Shown here in pieces: positions 25,769 to 34,181 of a stretch of 64,000 nt of DNA. A program made the position numbers and the translations under genes. The notes below the pieces were generated by a model. That model was not told the DNA's origin, did no database searches, and saw only the letters and a list, made by a program, of their open reading frames with translations. Origin of the DNA: an uncultured Candidatus Saccharibacteria bacterium (GTDB lineage: Bacteria > Patescibacteriota > Saccharimonadia > Saccharimonadales > Saccharimonadaceae); the NCBI GenBank assembly GCA_947253945.1, contig CAMYAY010000003.1:1-64000 (forward strand), in the 5' to 3' direction. Each line of letters opens with the position of its first letter. Position 1 is the stretch's first letter.

Positions 25769-26968
25769 ATGATGCGCAAAATAACAAAAAATCTAAGCTT
25801 TAAGCCAGCACATCGCCGTTACGGCACCGCCAAAGTTCGCTTTGGTACGCTGGTGTTTGGTACTTTAATGGTGTCGGGCATGGTGGCACCGTACTTCTCG
25901 GGGAATGTGGCGCGCGCCGACAAGTATGACGACCAGATAAATGCCATCAAGTTGCAGATTGCCGATTACGACAATCGCCGGAACGACTTGCGGGCGCAAG
26001 CGGACAACTTGCAGAACAAAATTGCCGATTTGCAATTGCAGCAGCAGCAAATTCAGGCACAAATTGACTTGACCACGGCCGAGCGTAATAGCTTGCAGCA
26101 GAAGATTGCCGAGCTTGAGGCGAAGATAAAGCGTCAAGCGACCGCCCTCAGCGAGAGCCTTAAGACACAGTACCTCAATGGCGAAATGTCTGCTCTTGAT
26201 ATCCTAATGAACAGCCACTCTATTAGTGACTACGTTGACCGTCAGACCCAGCAGAAGGTGGTGAGCGATAACATTAAGAAGAGCGTGGATAGCATTAAGT
26301 CGATGAAAATTGACCTCGAGAAGAAGAAAAAGCGCACTGAAGTTTTATTGGCGAGCCAACAAGATCAAAAGACGGCGCTCGGTGCGAGTCGGCAGGAGCA
26401 GCAGACACTTCTCGACCAAACGAAGGGGCAGGATGCTGCTTATCGGGCGCTGACTAAGCAGAGTAATGACCGTATCGCGCAGTTGAAGCAGCAGCAGGCT
26501 GCGGAAATTGCCGCCCGTATGCGTGCGAAGGGTGGCAACCGCCTCAAGACGGCGGCGGGCACTGCTTGCGGTGGCGGTTATCCGGATCGCTGGTGTCACG
26601 CGCCGAAGGATTCCATGGTGGATAGCTACGGCATGTATAGCCGCGAGTGTGTGAGCTACGCCGCGTTTAAGGTGGCAAGTACCTATGGCTGGCCATCGTA
26701 CTGGACGCGCGGCGGTAACGACGCCAAGAACTGGCTGGGTCGCGCCAGAGGTTATGGTATTCCAACCGGCAGCACGCCAAAGCCGGGTGCGGTGGCGGTG
26801 ATGCGCAATGGCACTTATGGCCACGTGGCGTGGGTTGAGTCGGTCAACTCAGATGGCACGTTTAATTATTCAGACTACAACTCAGACAACCGTGGCAATT
26901 ACGCCATGCACTACAACGCCAGCCCAGGGTTGTTTGATGGCTACATCTACTTCGCTCAGATGCCATAG
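25769..26968 (+). CDS. Secreted coiled-coil CHAP-domain peptidoglycan hydrolase (PcsB-like), 399 aa
   Basis: This probably cuts peptidoglycan cross-links or stems during division. The signal segment (TLVFGTLMVSGMVAPYFSGNVARA) is followed by a long coiled coil (~52-255, rich in Gln/Lys/Leu). A C-terminal CHAP amidase/peptidase domain (~275-399) has Cys294 (SRECVSYA) and His352 (YGHVAWVE). This is the layout of PcsB/CwlO-like hydrolases, which are activated by FtsEX in other bacteria; ftsEX lies 2.7 kb upstream. A second ATG at 25772 is possible. The gene ends at a strong terminator. Confidence 0.88.
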   Translation: MMRKITKNLSFKPAHRRYGTAKVRFGTLVFGTLMVSGMVAPYFSGNVARADKYDDQINAIKLQIADYDNRRNDLRAQADNLQNKIADLQLQQQQIQAQIDLTTAERNSLQQKIAELEAKIKRQATALSESLKTQYLNGEMSALDILMNSHSISDYVDRQTQQKVVSDNIKKSVDSIKSMKIDLEKKKKRTEVLLASQQDQKTALGASRQEQQTLLDQTKGQDAAYRALTKQSNDRIAQLKQQQAAEIAARMRAKGGNRLKTAAGTACGGGYPDRWCHAPKDSMVDSYGMYSRECVSYAAFKVASTYGWPSYWTRGGNDAKNWLGRARGYGIPTGSTPKPGAVAVMRNGTYGHVAWVESVNSDGTFNYSDYNSDNRGNYAMHYNASPGLFDGYIYFAQMP

Positions 26969-26990
26969 CCTCTGCGCCGGCATCCACATA

Positions 26991-27017
26991 ACCCCCGCAT
27001 TTGCGGGGGTATATTTT
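26991..27017 (+). terminator. Intrinsic terminator
   Basis: ACCCCCGCA / TGCGGGGGT stem (26991-26999, 27002-27010) followed by ATATTTTT. Confidence 0.9.
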
Positions 27018-27042
27018 TATCCTCATGTAGTCGCGCTTGTGG

Positions 27043-27048
27043 TATAAT
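27043..27048 (+). promoter_or_regulatory. -10 box of leaderless ctpA
   Basis: TATAAT ends 7 nt before ATG 27056. This supports 27056 over the upstream GTG at 27047, which falls inside the -10 box. Confidence 0.65.
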
Positions 27049-27055
27049 GGTAACA

Positions 27056-28264
27056 ATGAGTGAGGGTGAAAATAATTATCAGGGAGTTTGGGCGACGCAG
27101 CCAAACTCGACCGCCCGTAAGCCACGCCAAGGCGTGACTCCAGCGGTATGCTTTTTAATCGCGCTGGGTACGGGGTTGGTGTGCTTCGCGCTAGGCACGC
27201 GGTTCCAAAATGTGTCATTTAATACCATCGACTACGGCAGTTTGCGCGAGGTTTACGACACGTTGCAACAGAAGTTTGACGGCAAGCTTGATAAAACTAA
27301 GCTTGAACAGGGCGCGGTGCGTGGTCTGGTGGCCGGTGCGGAAGACCCGTATACAGTTTATCTGACCGACGAAGAAGCCAAGGCTCTGACTGATGACCTC
27401 GCGGGCTCGTTTGAAGGCATCGGCATTGCTATGGGCATCAGCCAAGACAAGCAGTTGCAGGTGATGTCGATTCTTGATGGTGGTCCGGCGCAAAAGGCGG
27501 GGCTGAAGAGTGGTGACCTGATTGCAGCCATTGACGGCGAGCCGTCGCTTGACTTGCATCCGGCGAAGGCAGCGAAGAAGATTCGCGGGCCGATTGGTAC
27601 AGAGGTAAAGCTGACTATCATTCGCGGTACGGAGCGCAAGGACTTCACCCTGAAGCGTGACAAAATTACCACACCGAGCGTCACGTGGCGTAAGGAAGGC
27701 GACTTTGGCTACATTCGCGTGTCGCAGTTCGGCGCAGATACGGCGTCGTTGATGAACAAGGCGGGCAAGGAGTTGACCGACCAGCACGTGAAGGGCTTGG
27801 TGCTTGACTTACGCGATAATGGTGGTGGCTACGTGGACGCTGCGCAAGATTTGGCTGGTATGTGGCTACCGAAGGGCAACATGGTGGTGCAGGAGCGCCG
27901 TGGTTCGCAGGTGATGGGTACGTTGCTGTCGCAGGGCGAGCCAACCCTTAACCAGTACAAGACTGTGGTGTTAATTAACGGCGGTACGGCTTCGGCGGCG
28001 GAAATTTTGGCAGGCGCCTTGCATGATTATGGCCGCGCTACCTTGTTAGGTGAAAAGTCTTACGGCAAGGGTAGTGTGCAGCAGCTATTGCCGATTGATG
28101 GCGGCCAGCTCAAGATCACCGTGGCTAAGTGGTACACGCCGAAGGGCAAGAACATCAACCACGAGGGTATCAAGCCAGACAAAGAAGTGAAGCTTGACGC
28201 TGAGCAGATTCAGCAGGGTCACGATAACCAGCTCCAAGCCGCGCTTGACGAGCTAAAGAAATAG
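27056..28264 (+). CDS. ctpA: C-terminal processing peptidase (S41 family), 402 aa
   Basis: An exported serine protease that trims or degrades envelope proteins. The N-terminal anchor is AVCFLIALGTGLVCFALG. A PDZ domain (~95-180; QVMSILDGGPAQKAGLKSGD) precedes the catalytic region, with Ser313 in NGGTASAAEILAG and Lys338 in EKSYGKGSVQQL, the usual Ser-Lys dyad 25 residues apart. VLDLRDNGGG is also typical. It follows the CHAP hydrolase after a terminator and has its own promoter; CtpA proteases are known to control such hydrolases in other bacteria. Confidence 0.94.
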   Translation: MSEGENNYQGVWATQPNSTARKPRQGVTPAVCFLIALGTGLVCFALGTRFQNVSFNTIDYGSLREVYDTLQQKFDGKLDKTKLEQGAVRGLVAGAEDPYTVYLTDEEAKALTDDLAGSFEGIGIAMGISQDKQLQVMSILDGGPAQKAGLKSGDLIAAIDGEPSLDLHPAKAAKKIRGPIGTEVKLTIIRGTERKDFTLKRDKITTPSVTWRKEGDFGYIRVSQFGADTASLMNKAGKELTDQHVKGLVLDLRDNGGGYVDAAQDLAGMWLPKGNMVVQERRGSQVMGTLLSQGEPTLNQYKTVVLINGGTASAAEILAGALHDYGRATLLGEKSYGKGSVQQLLPIDGGQLKITVAKWYTPKGKNINHEGIKPDKEVKLDAEQIQQGHDNQLQAALDELKK

Positions 28265-28289
28265 CCAAGCTAATAGCTCAATAAAATAT

Positions 28290-28325
28290 CCCAGCCCTTA
28301 ATAATTGGGCTGGGGTTTAGTTTTA
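28290..28325 (+). terminator. Terminator of ctpA
   Basis: CCCAGCCC (28290-28297) pairs with GGGCTGGG (28307-28314), followed by a T-rich run. Between here and 28560 I see no gene or motif. Confidence 0.8.
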
Positions 28326-28560
28326 TTGAGTTAGCTATGGCTGCAAGGGGTAAAATCGTAGTCCAGTCGTGACAAATTGCTTTTATGCTGCATAGCGCAG
28401 TAACGGGTCAAGCTCCGCCAGAGGCAACCCATATTTGGTAACGCGCACGGTGTAGATAAAAGGATGTGGCGGCGGTGCTGGATGCAGCGCTGAGGCATTA
28501 AGCTGCTAGCGACGGGGCTTTATGAAGTTAGTTCGCCATACGCCCATACGCTCATAATTA

Positions 28561-28584
28561 AATCCCAGCCTTATGGCTGGGATT
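28561..28584 (-). terminator. Terminator of lepB
   Basis: AATCCCAGCC-TTAT-GGCTGGGATT just beyond the lepB stop on the minus strand. The downstream tail is T-rich only in part. Confidence 0.7.
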
Positions 28585-28598
28585 GGGGCTAAGTTTAG

Positions 28599-29294
28599 TT
28601 AAAATAGCTTGATTTTATTGACTGGCCAGAGGCGAACACCAACCGGGCCAACGATGTTTTCAAATGGGATGGTGCCGAGGCTTGGCCGGCCGCCGCCATT
28701 GCGGCTATCGGTGGAGTAGTTACCGTAACGGTGGTCGCCATCGACAAAGATTTCGCCTTGTGGTACGGTGATGTCGGTACCTTCGCCGGCAACGCACGGG
28801 TTGACCTCTTTATCGTTCGGTGCCAAATTCTTGAAAGTCGGATACGGGTCGAAGCCCTCAGGGTGCTCTTGATTGTGAACATAGAGGTGACAATCCTTTA
28901 CCACCATGCGCTCGCCCGGTAGACCGGTGACGCGTTTCACGATATATTCTGGCTGACCGGTGCTGGTCATGGCAGTGCTCTTAAAGACGATGATGTCGCC
29001 GCGCTTCGGCACGTATGGCTTGCCTTGCAGGCGCGCAAAGGTGACGGGCAGGCGGTTAACTAACACGCGGTCGCTGCCGTTTTGGCCTTCGAGAGTCGGC
29101 TCCATACTCGGACCCACGACGTCGAAACTCTGAAAAATAAAGGTATTAATGGCCCAGGCGCCGACGATAACGGCGACAACAAAACCAAAAATGCGCGTAA
29201 AATCGTGCCAAGCATTTTTGGCTGAGGCGCGGTCCATCGGGTGTGGCTCTTCGACTGGCTGCGGCTTTAATGGTTCATCTGCATTAATTTTCAC
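28599..29294 (-). CDS. lepB: Signal peptidase I, 231 aa
   Basis: Membrane protease that removes signal peptides from exported proteins, including the surface family here. It has one N-terminal membrane helix (IFGFVVAVIVGAWAINTFIF, ~35-54). The nucleophile region VVGPSMEPTL contains Ser63. KRGDIIVFKS and the late box GDHRYGNYSTDSR are present. The position usually holding the general-base Lys (VLVNK) reads VLVNR (Arg81), so the dyad base must be checked. The GTG start lies 7 nt after a TACAAT box, a leaderless arrangement. Confidence 0.92.
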   Translation of the reverse strand: MKINADEPLKPQPVEEPHPMDRASAKNAWHDFTRIFGFVVAVIVGAWAINTFIFQSFDVVGPSMEPTLEGQNGSDRVLVNRLPVTFARLQGKPYVPKRGDIIVFKSTAMTSTGQPEYIVKRVTGLPGERMVVKDCHLYVHNQEHPEGFDPYPTFKNLAPNDKEVNPCVAGEGTDITVPQGEIFVDGDHRYGNYSTDSRNGGGRPSLGTIPFENIVGPVGVRLWPVNKIKLF

Positions 29295-29348
29295 TCTATT
29301 TATTGTAGCGCAACTATAAGCATTTTGTCCAGAACCCGCGCGATATGT

Positions 29349-29354
29349 TATAAT
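29349..29354 (+). promoter_or_regulatory. -10 box for 29365 gene
   Basis: TATAAT ends 10 nt before ATG 29365, with no Shine-Dalgarno sequence between. Confidence 0.6.
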
Positions 29355-29364
29355 GTAATTATCT

Positions 29365-30219
29365 ATGGTGGATTTTATACATTCGGCGCATCACCACGGC
29401 TGGCTCGCGCTGGCGACACATGTGATTGCCAACGTGGCACTCGGCTTTTTGCTGGTGCTACTAGTGTACTTTTTTAAGACGCCGTGGCTCGCCATTGGCT
29501 TGTTGCTGATTTCGAAGTGGCGCGTGCTGGCGGTGCGGCCGCGTTACTGGTGGGCAAATATTTTGAGCTCGCTGCCGGACTTGGTGGTCGGGCTGAGCGT
29601 GATTATGTTGTCAGCCTATGTGGGCGACACGTACGAGAACCTGATTCGTAACGGTTTGCCGCCGACGATGGGCACGATGTTTTGGAGTTTTAATGTCAAC
29701 GCACTTGAGGTGCAGCTGGGTATTGCGACCTTGTACGCCATTTGGCTGACGTGGATTAAGCCGTTGTCGAGTGAGCGCGCGGTGCTGTTTCAGGCGGGCG
29801 TGTGTGAATTGTTCGGGCTGATGGTGATCTATACGCTGTCGAAGGAGACGCTCTGGCTGGCGCTAGTGCTGACCTTCGTGGTGGCGTTTAGCGCGGCGCG
29901 GCAAGCGTTGGGGCAGTACGACGAAAAGTCGCGGTCGCTGCTGGCTTCAGTTTGGGGCGTCTTGGTGACTATTCTTGGCTATGCCTGCTGGCACTGGAAC
30001 GTGATGTATCCGGTGATTTCGCTGCTGATTTTATTGCCGCAGATTGTGATTTTTGTGGCGATGATTTCATTTGTCACTATCAAGGTGTACAAGGCGTGGG
30101 CAGACGACCGCCACGTGACATGGGAAGAGCTCGGCGCACCGGTGGTGTTCGCGCTGGCAATGACGGTGGTGCTACTCATCTTCTTTAGCCGCTTGTTCGA
30201 GCTGCCAATACAGCCATAA
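29365..30219 (+). CDS. Polytopic membrane protein, 284 aa, function unknown
   Basis: About seven to eight hydrophobic segments span the protein (e.g. VIANVALGFLLVLLVYFF, LPDLVVGLSVIMLSAYVG, LLILLPQIVIFVAMISFVTI, VVFALAMTVVLLIFF). There is no recognised transporter or enzyme motif. A His-rich N-terminus (HSAHHHG) is notable. It is divergent from lepB and shares its short upstream region; both have leaderless-type promoters. It is convergent with prmC, with a terminator between. Confidence 0.8.
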   Translation: MVDFIHSAHHHGWLALATHVIANVALGFLLVLLVYFFKTPWLAIGLLLISKWRVLAVRPRYWWANILSSLPDLVVGLSVIMLSAYVGDTYENLIRNGLPPTMGTMFWSFNVNALEVQLGIATLYAIWLTWIKPLSSERAVLFQAGVCELFGLMVIYTLSKETLWLALVLTFVVAFSAARQALGQYDEKSRSLLASVWGVLVTILGYACWHWNVMYPVISLLILLPQIVIFVAMISFVTIKVYKAWADDRHVTWEELGAPVVFALAMTVVLLIFFSRLFELPIQP

Positions 30220-30276
30220 CAGAGGTGGCAGCGTTATTTGATTGAGCTACGGGGCTGGATAATAAAAAATGTATTC

Positions 30277-30306
30277 AACCGCTCGGTGTCGCTTGAGCGG
30301 TTTTAG
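30277..30306 (+). terminator. Terminator between 29365 gene and prmC
   Basis: AACCGCTC...GAGCGGTT followed by TTAG on the plus strand. It lies in a convergent gap. Confidence 0.75.
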
Positions 30307-30313
30307 TTTGCCA

Positions 30314-31153
30314 TTAAGTGGCGCGTCTTAAGACGAGGGTGAATGGTGCTTTTGAGACGACCTCAAGCCCGCTCCTGGCGGCTCGGTCGGCCACTTGGTC
30401 AAGCTGGTGGGTTTCCATCTCCATTATCAGGTAGCCGCGCGGTGTGAGGTAGTTGCGGGCGGCGGCAACGAGCTCCAGTATTAGGCAGTTGCCATGGTCA
30501 TAAGTGTAGAGCGCGAGGTTTGGCTCGTGCGCCAGTTCGGGGGAGTAGTCCGCGCGCCGGTCGTAATCGAGGTACGGTAGGTTGGCGAGGATGAAGTCGA
30601 AGCGCCCCGTGATATTGTTAAATAAGTTCGAGTTGACGAAGGTGATTTTATTGTCTACGTGGTAGTGGCCGGCGTTAAGTTCGGCAACGGGCAGCGCTTC
30701 TTGGCTGATGTCGCTGGCTGTCACCTTGAGGTCGGGCAGTTCAAGCTGCGCCGTGATAGCAAGGCAGCCCGAGCCGGTGCCGACGTCTAGTAAGGTGTGG
30801 TGTTGGTCGGGCTGGTAGAGCTGCTTTAGGGTATCAATTATGACCTCGCTTTCGGGGCGCGGAATCAGCGTAGCGGGCGTGACGGTGAAGTCGCGGCCGT
30901 AAAATGCCTTGCGGCCAGTGAGGTAGGCAACGGGAATGTGCCGCGCGCGCTGGGCGATGAAGTCGAAGAAGACGGCGGCGGTCACGGCGTCAACTGCTTG
31001 GTCGCCGTGGGCGAGCAGGGCGGTGCGGTCGAGCTTGGTAGCAAAGGCAAGCAAAAGCTCGGCGTCAAGCCGCGCCGAGTCAATGTGGTGCAACATAAGG
31101 CGCTGCGTACCAGTGGTTAAAAGTTGTTCAAGCGTGAAGTCGGCCAAATTCAC
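30314..31153 (-). CDS. prmC: Release factor glutamine methyltransferase PrmC, 279 aa
   Basis: Methylates the Gln of the GGQ motif of RF1 and RF2. The SAM-binding loop LLDVGTGSGCLAI is present. The catalytic/Gln-binding tetrapeptide reads NLPY (FILANLPYLDYD) where NPPY is usual. The N-terminal helical domain (NLADFTLEQLLTTG) is normal. The GTG start lies 2 nt behind the prfA stop, so the two are translationally coupled, the common prfA-prmC arrangement. Confidence 0.92.
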   Translation of the reverse strand: MNLADFTLEQLLTTGTQRLMLHHIDSARLDAELLLAFATKLDRTALLAHGDQAVDAVTAAVFFDFIAQRARHIPVAYLTGRKAFYGRDFTVTPATLIPRPESEVIIDTLKQLYQPDQHHTLLDVGTGSGCLAITAQLELPDLKVTASDISQEALPVAELNAGHYHVDNKITFVNSNLFNNITGRFDFILANLPYLDYDRRADYSPELAHEPNLALYTYDHGNCLILELVAAARNYLTPRGYLIMEMETHQLDQVADRAARSGLEVVSKAPFTLVLRRAT

Positions 31154-31155
31154 CT

Positions 31156-32226
31156 CTATTTAATCGCCGCCTGTTGCAAGTTTAGTTCGCGTTCGTGGGC
31201 GCGGAGGTGTTCGATGATGTCGTCAATTTCGCCGTTCATCGCGGCCGGCACGTTGGAGCGTGAGTACTTGATGCGGTGGTCGGTGATGCGGTCCTGCGGG
31301 AAGTTGTAAGTGCGAATCTTTTCGCTGCGGTCGCCCGAGCCAATCAAGGCGCGGCGCTCGGCAGTTTCGGCGGCGTTCTGCTTATCAATCTCGATTTGGA
31401 GCAAGCGCGAGCGCAAGACTTCCATGGCCTTCTTTTTGTTTTCAATCTGTGAGCGGCCGTCTTGGTTTGTGACAATCAGGCCGGTTGGCAAGTAAGTGAT
31501 GCGCACGGCGGAGTCGGTGGTGTTGACGCCCTGGCCGCCCTTGCCGGAACTGCGGTAGATGTCGATGCGGAGGTCCTTCGGGTCGATGTCAATGTCGGCT
31601 TCGGAGGCCTCGGGCAATACGGCAACAGTGGCGGTGCTGGTGTGGATGCGGCCCTGCGACTCGGTGACGGGCACGCGTTGCACGCGGTGGACGCCGGATT
31701 CAAACTTGAGCTGGGCGTATGGCTCGTCACCCGTCACTTTAAAGACTACCTCTTTAATGCCGCCGGCGTCGTTGGCGCTTTCGGTCATAATTTCAGTCTT
31801 GAGGTGATGCGTCTCGGCGTAGCGGAGGTACATCTTGAGTAATTCGCTAGCAAAGAGCGAAGCTTCGTCGCCGCCTGCACCAGCGCGGATTTCCATAATG
31901 ACGTTTTTGTCGTCGTTTGGGTCGTGTGGAGCCAGCAAAGTGTTGATGGCGTCGTTGATTTGCGCCAGCTGCGCCTCAAGGTCAGGAATTTCAGCCTGCG
32001 CCAGATCGGCTAGCTCGTCGCTGCCGGTGGCGAGCTCTTTAGCTTCTTCTAGTTGGTGATGCAGTTCATTGCGGCGTTCGGCCTTCGCCAAAATGTCGCT
32101 GATTTCCGCCAGCCGCTTGGCCTTTTTACTGTACTGCGGGTCAGAGAAGGCCTGCGGGTCGGCCATAAATTGCTCGAGCTCGGCTTGCTCGCGCTTTAGT
32201 TCATCAAGATTGATTGCAATTTCCAT
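31156..32226 (-). CDS. prfA: Peptide chain release factor 1, 356 aa
   Basis: RF1 releases peptides at UAA and UAG. The GGQ motif is in SSGKGGQGVNTTDSAVR. The recognition loop reads VPVTE (PxT type), unlike the SPF of prfB at 12887. Start ATG 32226 (MEIAINLDELKREQ) is chosen because a TATAAT box (32238-32233) lies 6 nt upstream; the longer frame to 32256 would begin before the promoter. prmC follows immediately. Confidence 0.95.
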   Translation of the reverse strand: MEIAINLDELKREQAELEQFMADPQAFSDPQYSKKAKRLAEISDILAKAERRNELHHQLEEAKELATGSDELADLAQAEIPDLEAQLAQINDAINTLLAPHDPNDDKNVIMEIRAGAGGDEASLFASELLKMYLRYAETHHLKTEIMTESANDAGGIKEVVFKVTGDEPYAQLKFESGVHRVQRVPVTESQGRIHTSTATVAVLPEASEADIDIDPKDLRIDIYRSSGKGGQGVNTTDSAVRITYLPTGLIVTNQDGRSQIENKKKAMEVLRSRLLQIEIDKQNAAETAERRALIGSGDRSEKIRTYNFPQDRITDHRIKYSRSNVPAAMNGEIDDIIEHLRAHERELNLQQAAIK

Positions 32227-32263
32227 AATATTATTATACCAGATATGAGTAGGCAAAATAAAA

Positions 32264-32289
32264 CTACCCCTAACGGCGTCAGGGGTAGC
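32264..32289 (-). terminator. Terminator of rpmE
   Basis: CTACCCCT...AGGGGTAG; on the minus strand it is followed by TTTTATTTT. It separates rpmE from the prfA promoter. Confidence 0.85.
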
Positions 32290-32301
32290 GATGCGGACAG
32301 G

Positions 32302-32655
32302 CTAAGCCTCGAGTTCAGCCTTGGCTTTGGCAGCCTCAGCCTCAGCTTTGGCCTTGGCGGCAGCCTTTGCAGCAGCAACCCGCTTGGCTTGAGCTTCCTT
32401 AAGTTCTTTTGCAGCCTTCATCTTGGCGGCAAAGCGATCAACACGACCTTCGGTGTCGATAATCTTCTCTTCACCAGTGAAGAATGGGTGGCTCGCTGAA
32501 GAAATGTGGAGCTTGATTAGCGGGTACTCGTTGCCGTCCTCCCACTTGGTGGTCTCGTTTGATGGAGCGGTTGACTTCGTCAAAAATGAGAAGTGTGCGG
32601 CTTCGTCTTCAAAAACTACCAAGCGATAGTCCTGTGGATGAATACTTGTCTTCAT
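32302..32655 (-). CDS. rpmE2: Ribosomal protein bL31 type B with Ala/Lys-rich tail, 117 aa
   Basis: The first ~80 residues match type B (zinc-free) L31: MKTSIHPQDYRLVVFEDEA, then SSASHPFFTGEEKIIDTEGR, with no Cys. The last ~37 residues are an Ala/Lys/Glu repeat-like extension (AAAKAAAKAKAEAEAAKAKA) not found in ordinary L31. A TAAAAT box lies 9 nt before the ATG. The assignment is firm; the tail has no known role. Confidence 0.92.
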   Translation of the reverse strand: MKTSIHPQDYRLVVFEDEAAHFSFLTKSTAPSNETTKWEDGNEYPLIKLHISSASHPFFTGEEKIIDTEGRVDRFAAKMKAAKELKEAQAKRVAAAKAAAKAKAEAEAAKAKAELEA

Positions 32656-32718
32656 ATCTACTATATTTTACCGCATTTATTTTGAAATGTCAAAACTCGC
32701 GGCGCGCGGCAGTATAAA

Positions 32719-32740
32719 ACCCCGCCGGAGCGGGGTGGTT
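32719..32740 (-). terminator. Terminator of 32745 gene
   Basis: CCCCGC-CGGA-GCGGGG; the minus-strand side is followed by TTTTAT. Confidence 0.85.
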
Positions 32741-32744
32741 AGAC

Positions 32745-33701
32745 TTAGTGGCCGGGCTGTGGTTGTGGCGGCTGCTGTTGTGAATTGAGTTGGACGCAAG
32801 GCGCAGAACCGGCAATGCTCGGGTTGCTGGCGCAGAGCGTGACAGCGAGGCTGTGCATGTTGTCTGAGATAGCCTTGTCGGAATTAATCTTGTTCTGGAA
32901 GTCGCCGTTCTGCTTGGTAAGGTCGGCAATCTTCTTGTTCTGGTCGTCGATGTTCTTTTGTTTCTCGTCAAGCTGCTGCTTGGCTTCGTCGTTCTTCTTG
33001 GTGAGGTCAGCAATTTTGGCTTGCAAGGCGTCAAACTGAGTTGAAGTCTTGGTGCTGGTGTTGGTCTTGTCGCTCAAGTAGTCTTTTGACTGGGCGAGCT
33101 TAGCCCGGGCGTCAGCTAGCGCAGTGGACTTCTTGTTATTATCATAGCCAAACCACACAGCCACGCCGGTGCTCACAAGGAACAACAGGAAGAAGATGAT
33201 AGTAAGTAATGAGATGGTTACTTGCTTTTGTCGTGGTGGGGTGAGTTTTGGTGGTTTTTTCTGGTTGTCGGCGGCTTGCGCGGCTTGGTCGAAGAGGTTA
33301 GCACTCTGGTCGTCGTCAGCAGGAGTTGTGTCGTCTTCTGGCGGTAAGACGTTGGTGTTTGCTTCGCTTGGCGTGGCAAGCGGGTTGTTTAATGGGTCTT
33401 GATTTGGTGCAGCGTTAAGGTCGCTAAAATCAGGTGCCGCTGGGGTGTCTGGAAAACTGGTTAAGCCGGGCGCCACTGGTGCGCTTGGGGCTGGTTGTTC
33501 GATTGACTGTGGTTGCTCAACTGCATCTGGTGCCTCTGGTAGCTCGGGCTGCATTACGCCATCCATCGTCATGCGGCGGTTTAAGCGGCGGCCTAGACCA
33601 TCATTGCCGGCCAAAAAATTGTCCGGATGCGGGTCGTTTGCTAAATCACTATCAGACAGCGGCCTCGCCAGCGCCGGTTTGAAAGGGTCATTATTTCTCA
33701 T
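32745..33701 (-). CDS. Single-pass membrane coiled-coil protein, 318 aa, function unknown
   Basis: The N-terminal ~150 residues are acidic and rich in Pro, Ala, Asp and Asn. A basic stop-transfer segment leads into one helix (TISLLTIIFFLLFLVSTGVA, ~172-191). An extracytoplasmic coiled coil follows (~205-275, KKNDEAKQQLDEKQKNIDDQ), then a short Cys-containing end and QPPQPQPGH. A GGAG element stands before the ATG. The architecture resembles 1719 and 54174 (disordered cytoplasmic half, one helix, outer part). No enzymatic motif is seen. Confidence 0.8.
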   Translation of the reverse strand: MRNNDPFKPALARPLSDSDLANDPHPDNFLAGNDGLGRRLNRRMTMDGVMQPELPEAPDAVEQPQSIEQPAPSAPVAPGLTSFPDTPAAPDFSDLNAAPNQDPLNNPLATPSEANTNVLPPEDDTTPADDDQSANLFDQAAQAADNQKKPPKLTPPRQKQVTISLLTIIFFLLFLVSTGVAVWFGYDNNKKSTALADARAKLAQSKDYLSDKTNTSTKTSTQFDALQAKIADLTKKNDEAKQQLDEKQKNIDDQNKKIADLTKQNGDFQNKINSDKAISDNMHSLAVTLCASNPSIAGSAPCVQLNSQQQPPQPQPGH

Positions 33702-33831
33702 TTATATCTAAATCTCCCACCTCATTGTTATTCTGCTTAAGATAATAACAAATTCCGCCACGCATTGCAAGACGTTTATGGCTACTTTGGATCAATTGAG
33801 GTGCTATATGTATAAAGCGCGAGCGCTTCGG

Positions 33832-33860
33832 TTGACAAATTTAGCCTTTTGTGCTAATGT
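33832..33860 (+). promoter_or_regulatory. Promoter of leaderless 33867 gene
   Basis: TTGACA 33832-33837, exact 17-nt spacer, extended -10 TGCTAATGT (33852-33860), then ATG after 6 nt. Confidence 0.7.
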
Positions 33861-33866
33861 ATAAAT

Positions 33867-34082
33867 ATGATGAAAAACCACAATAGCGAAAAAACCAATC
33901 GTGCGCCGCAGTCTGAACTAGAGCGGCAAGTGCGCGAGCGTGAGCAGCGCAAGGTGGTTGGCCAGATCGCCGTGCGCGCCGGCTTGCTCTACGATGTCAA
34001 GGCACTCGACCAGACCGAGGTTGGCCAGTTCAAGCTACCGCAGTACGACCAGCCCGCCACCAAAGCCAACAAGGCGAAATAA
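33867..34082 (+). CDS. Small hypothetical protein, 71 aa
   Basis: A charged, soluble protein (SELERQVREREQRKVVGQIA, later LLYDVKALDQTEVGQFKLPQ) that I cannot assign. It has a consensus promoter, a leaderless start (ATG 33867 or 33870) and its own terminator, so it is likely a real gene. Confidence 0.7.
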   Translation: MMKNHNSEKTNRAPQSELERQVREREQRKVVGQIAVRAGLLYDVKALDQTEVGQFKLPQYDQPATKANKAK

Positions 34083-34103
34083 TTTAGATTAGAACTCGCC
34101 ACA

Positions 34104-34135
34104 CCCAGCTCTTCACTAAGGCTGGGCTTTATTTA
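34104..34135 (+). terminator. Terminator of 33867 gene
   Basis: CCCAGC (34104-34109) pairs with GCTGGG (34121-34126), followed by CTTTATTTAT. Confidence 0.75.
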
Positions 34136-34181
34136 TATATAATGTATAGCAATTTTGACACATTGAGCTTACGCCAAGTAC

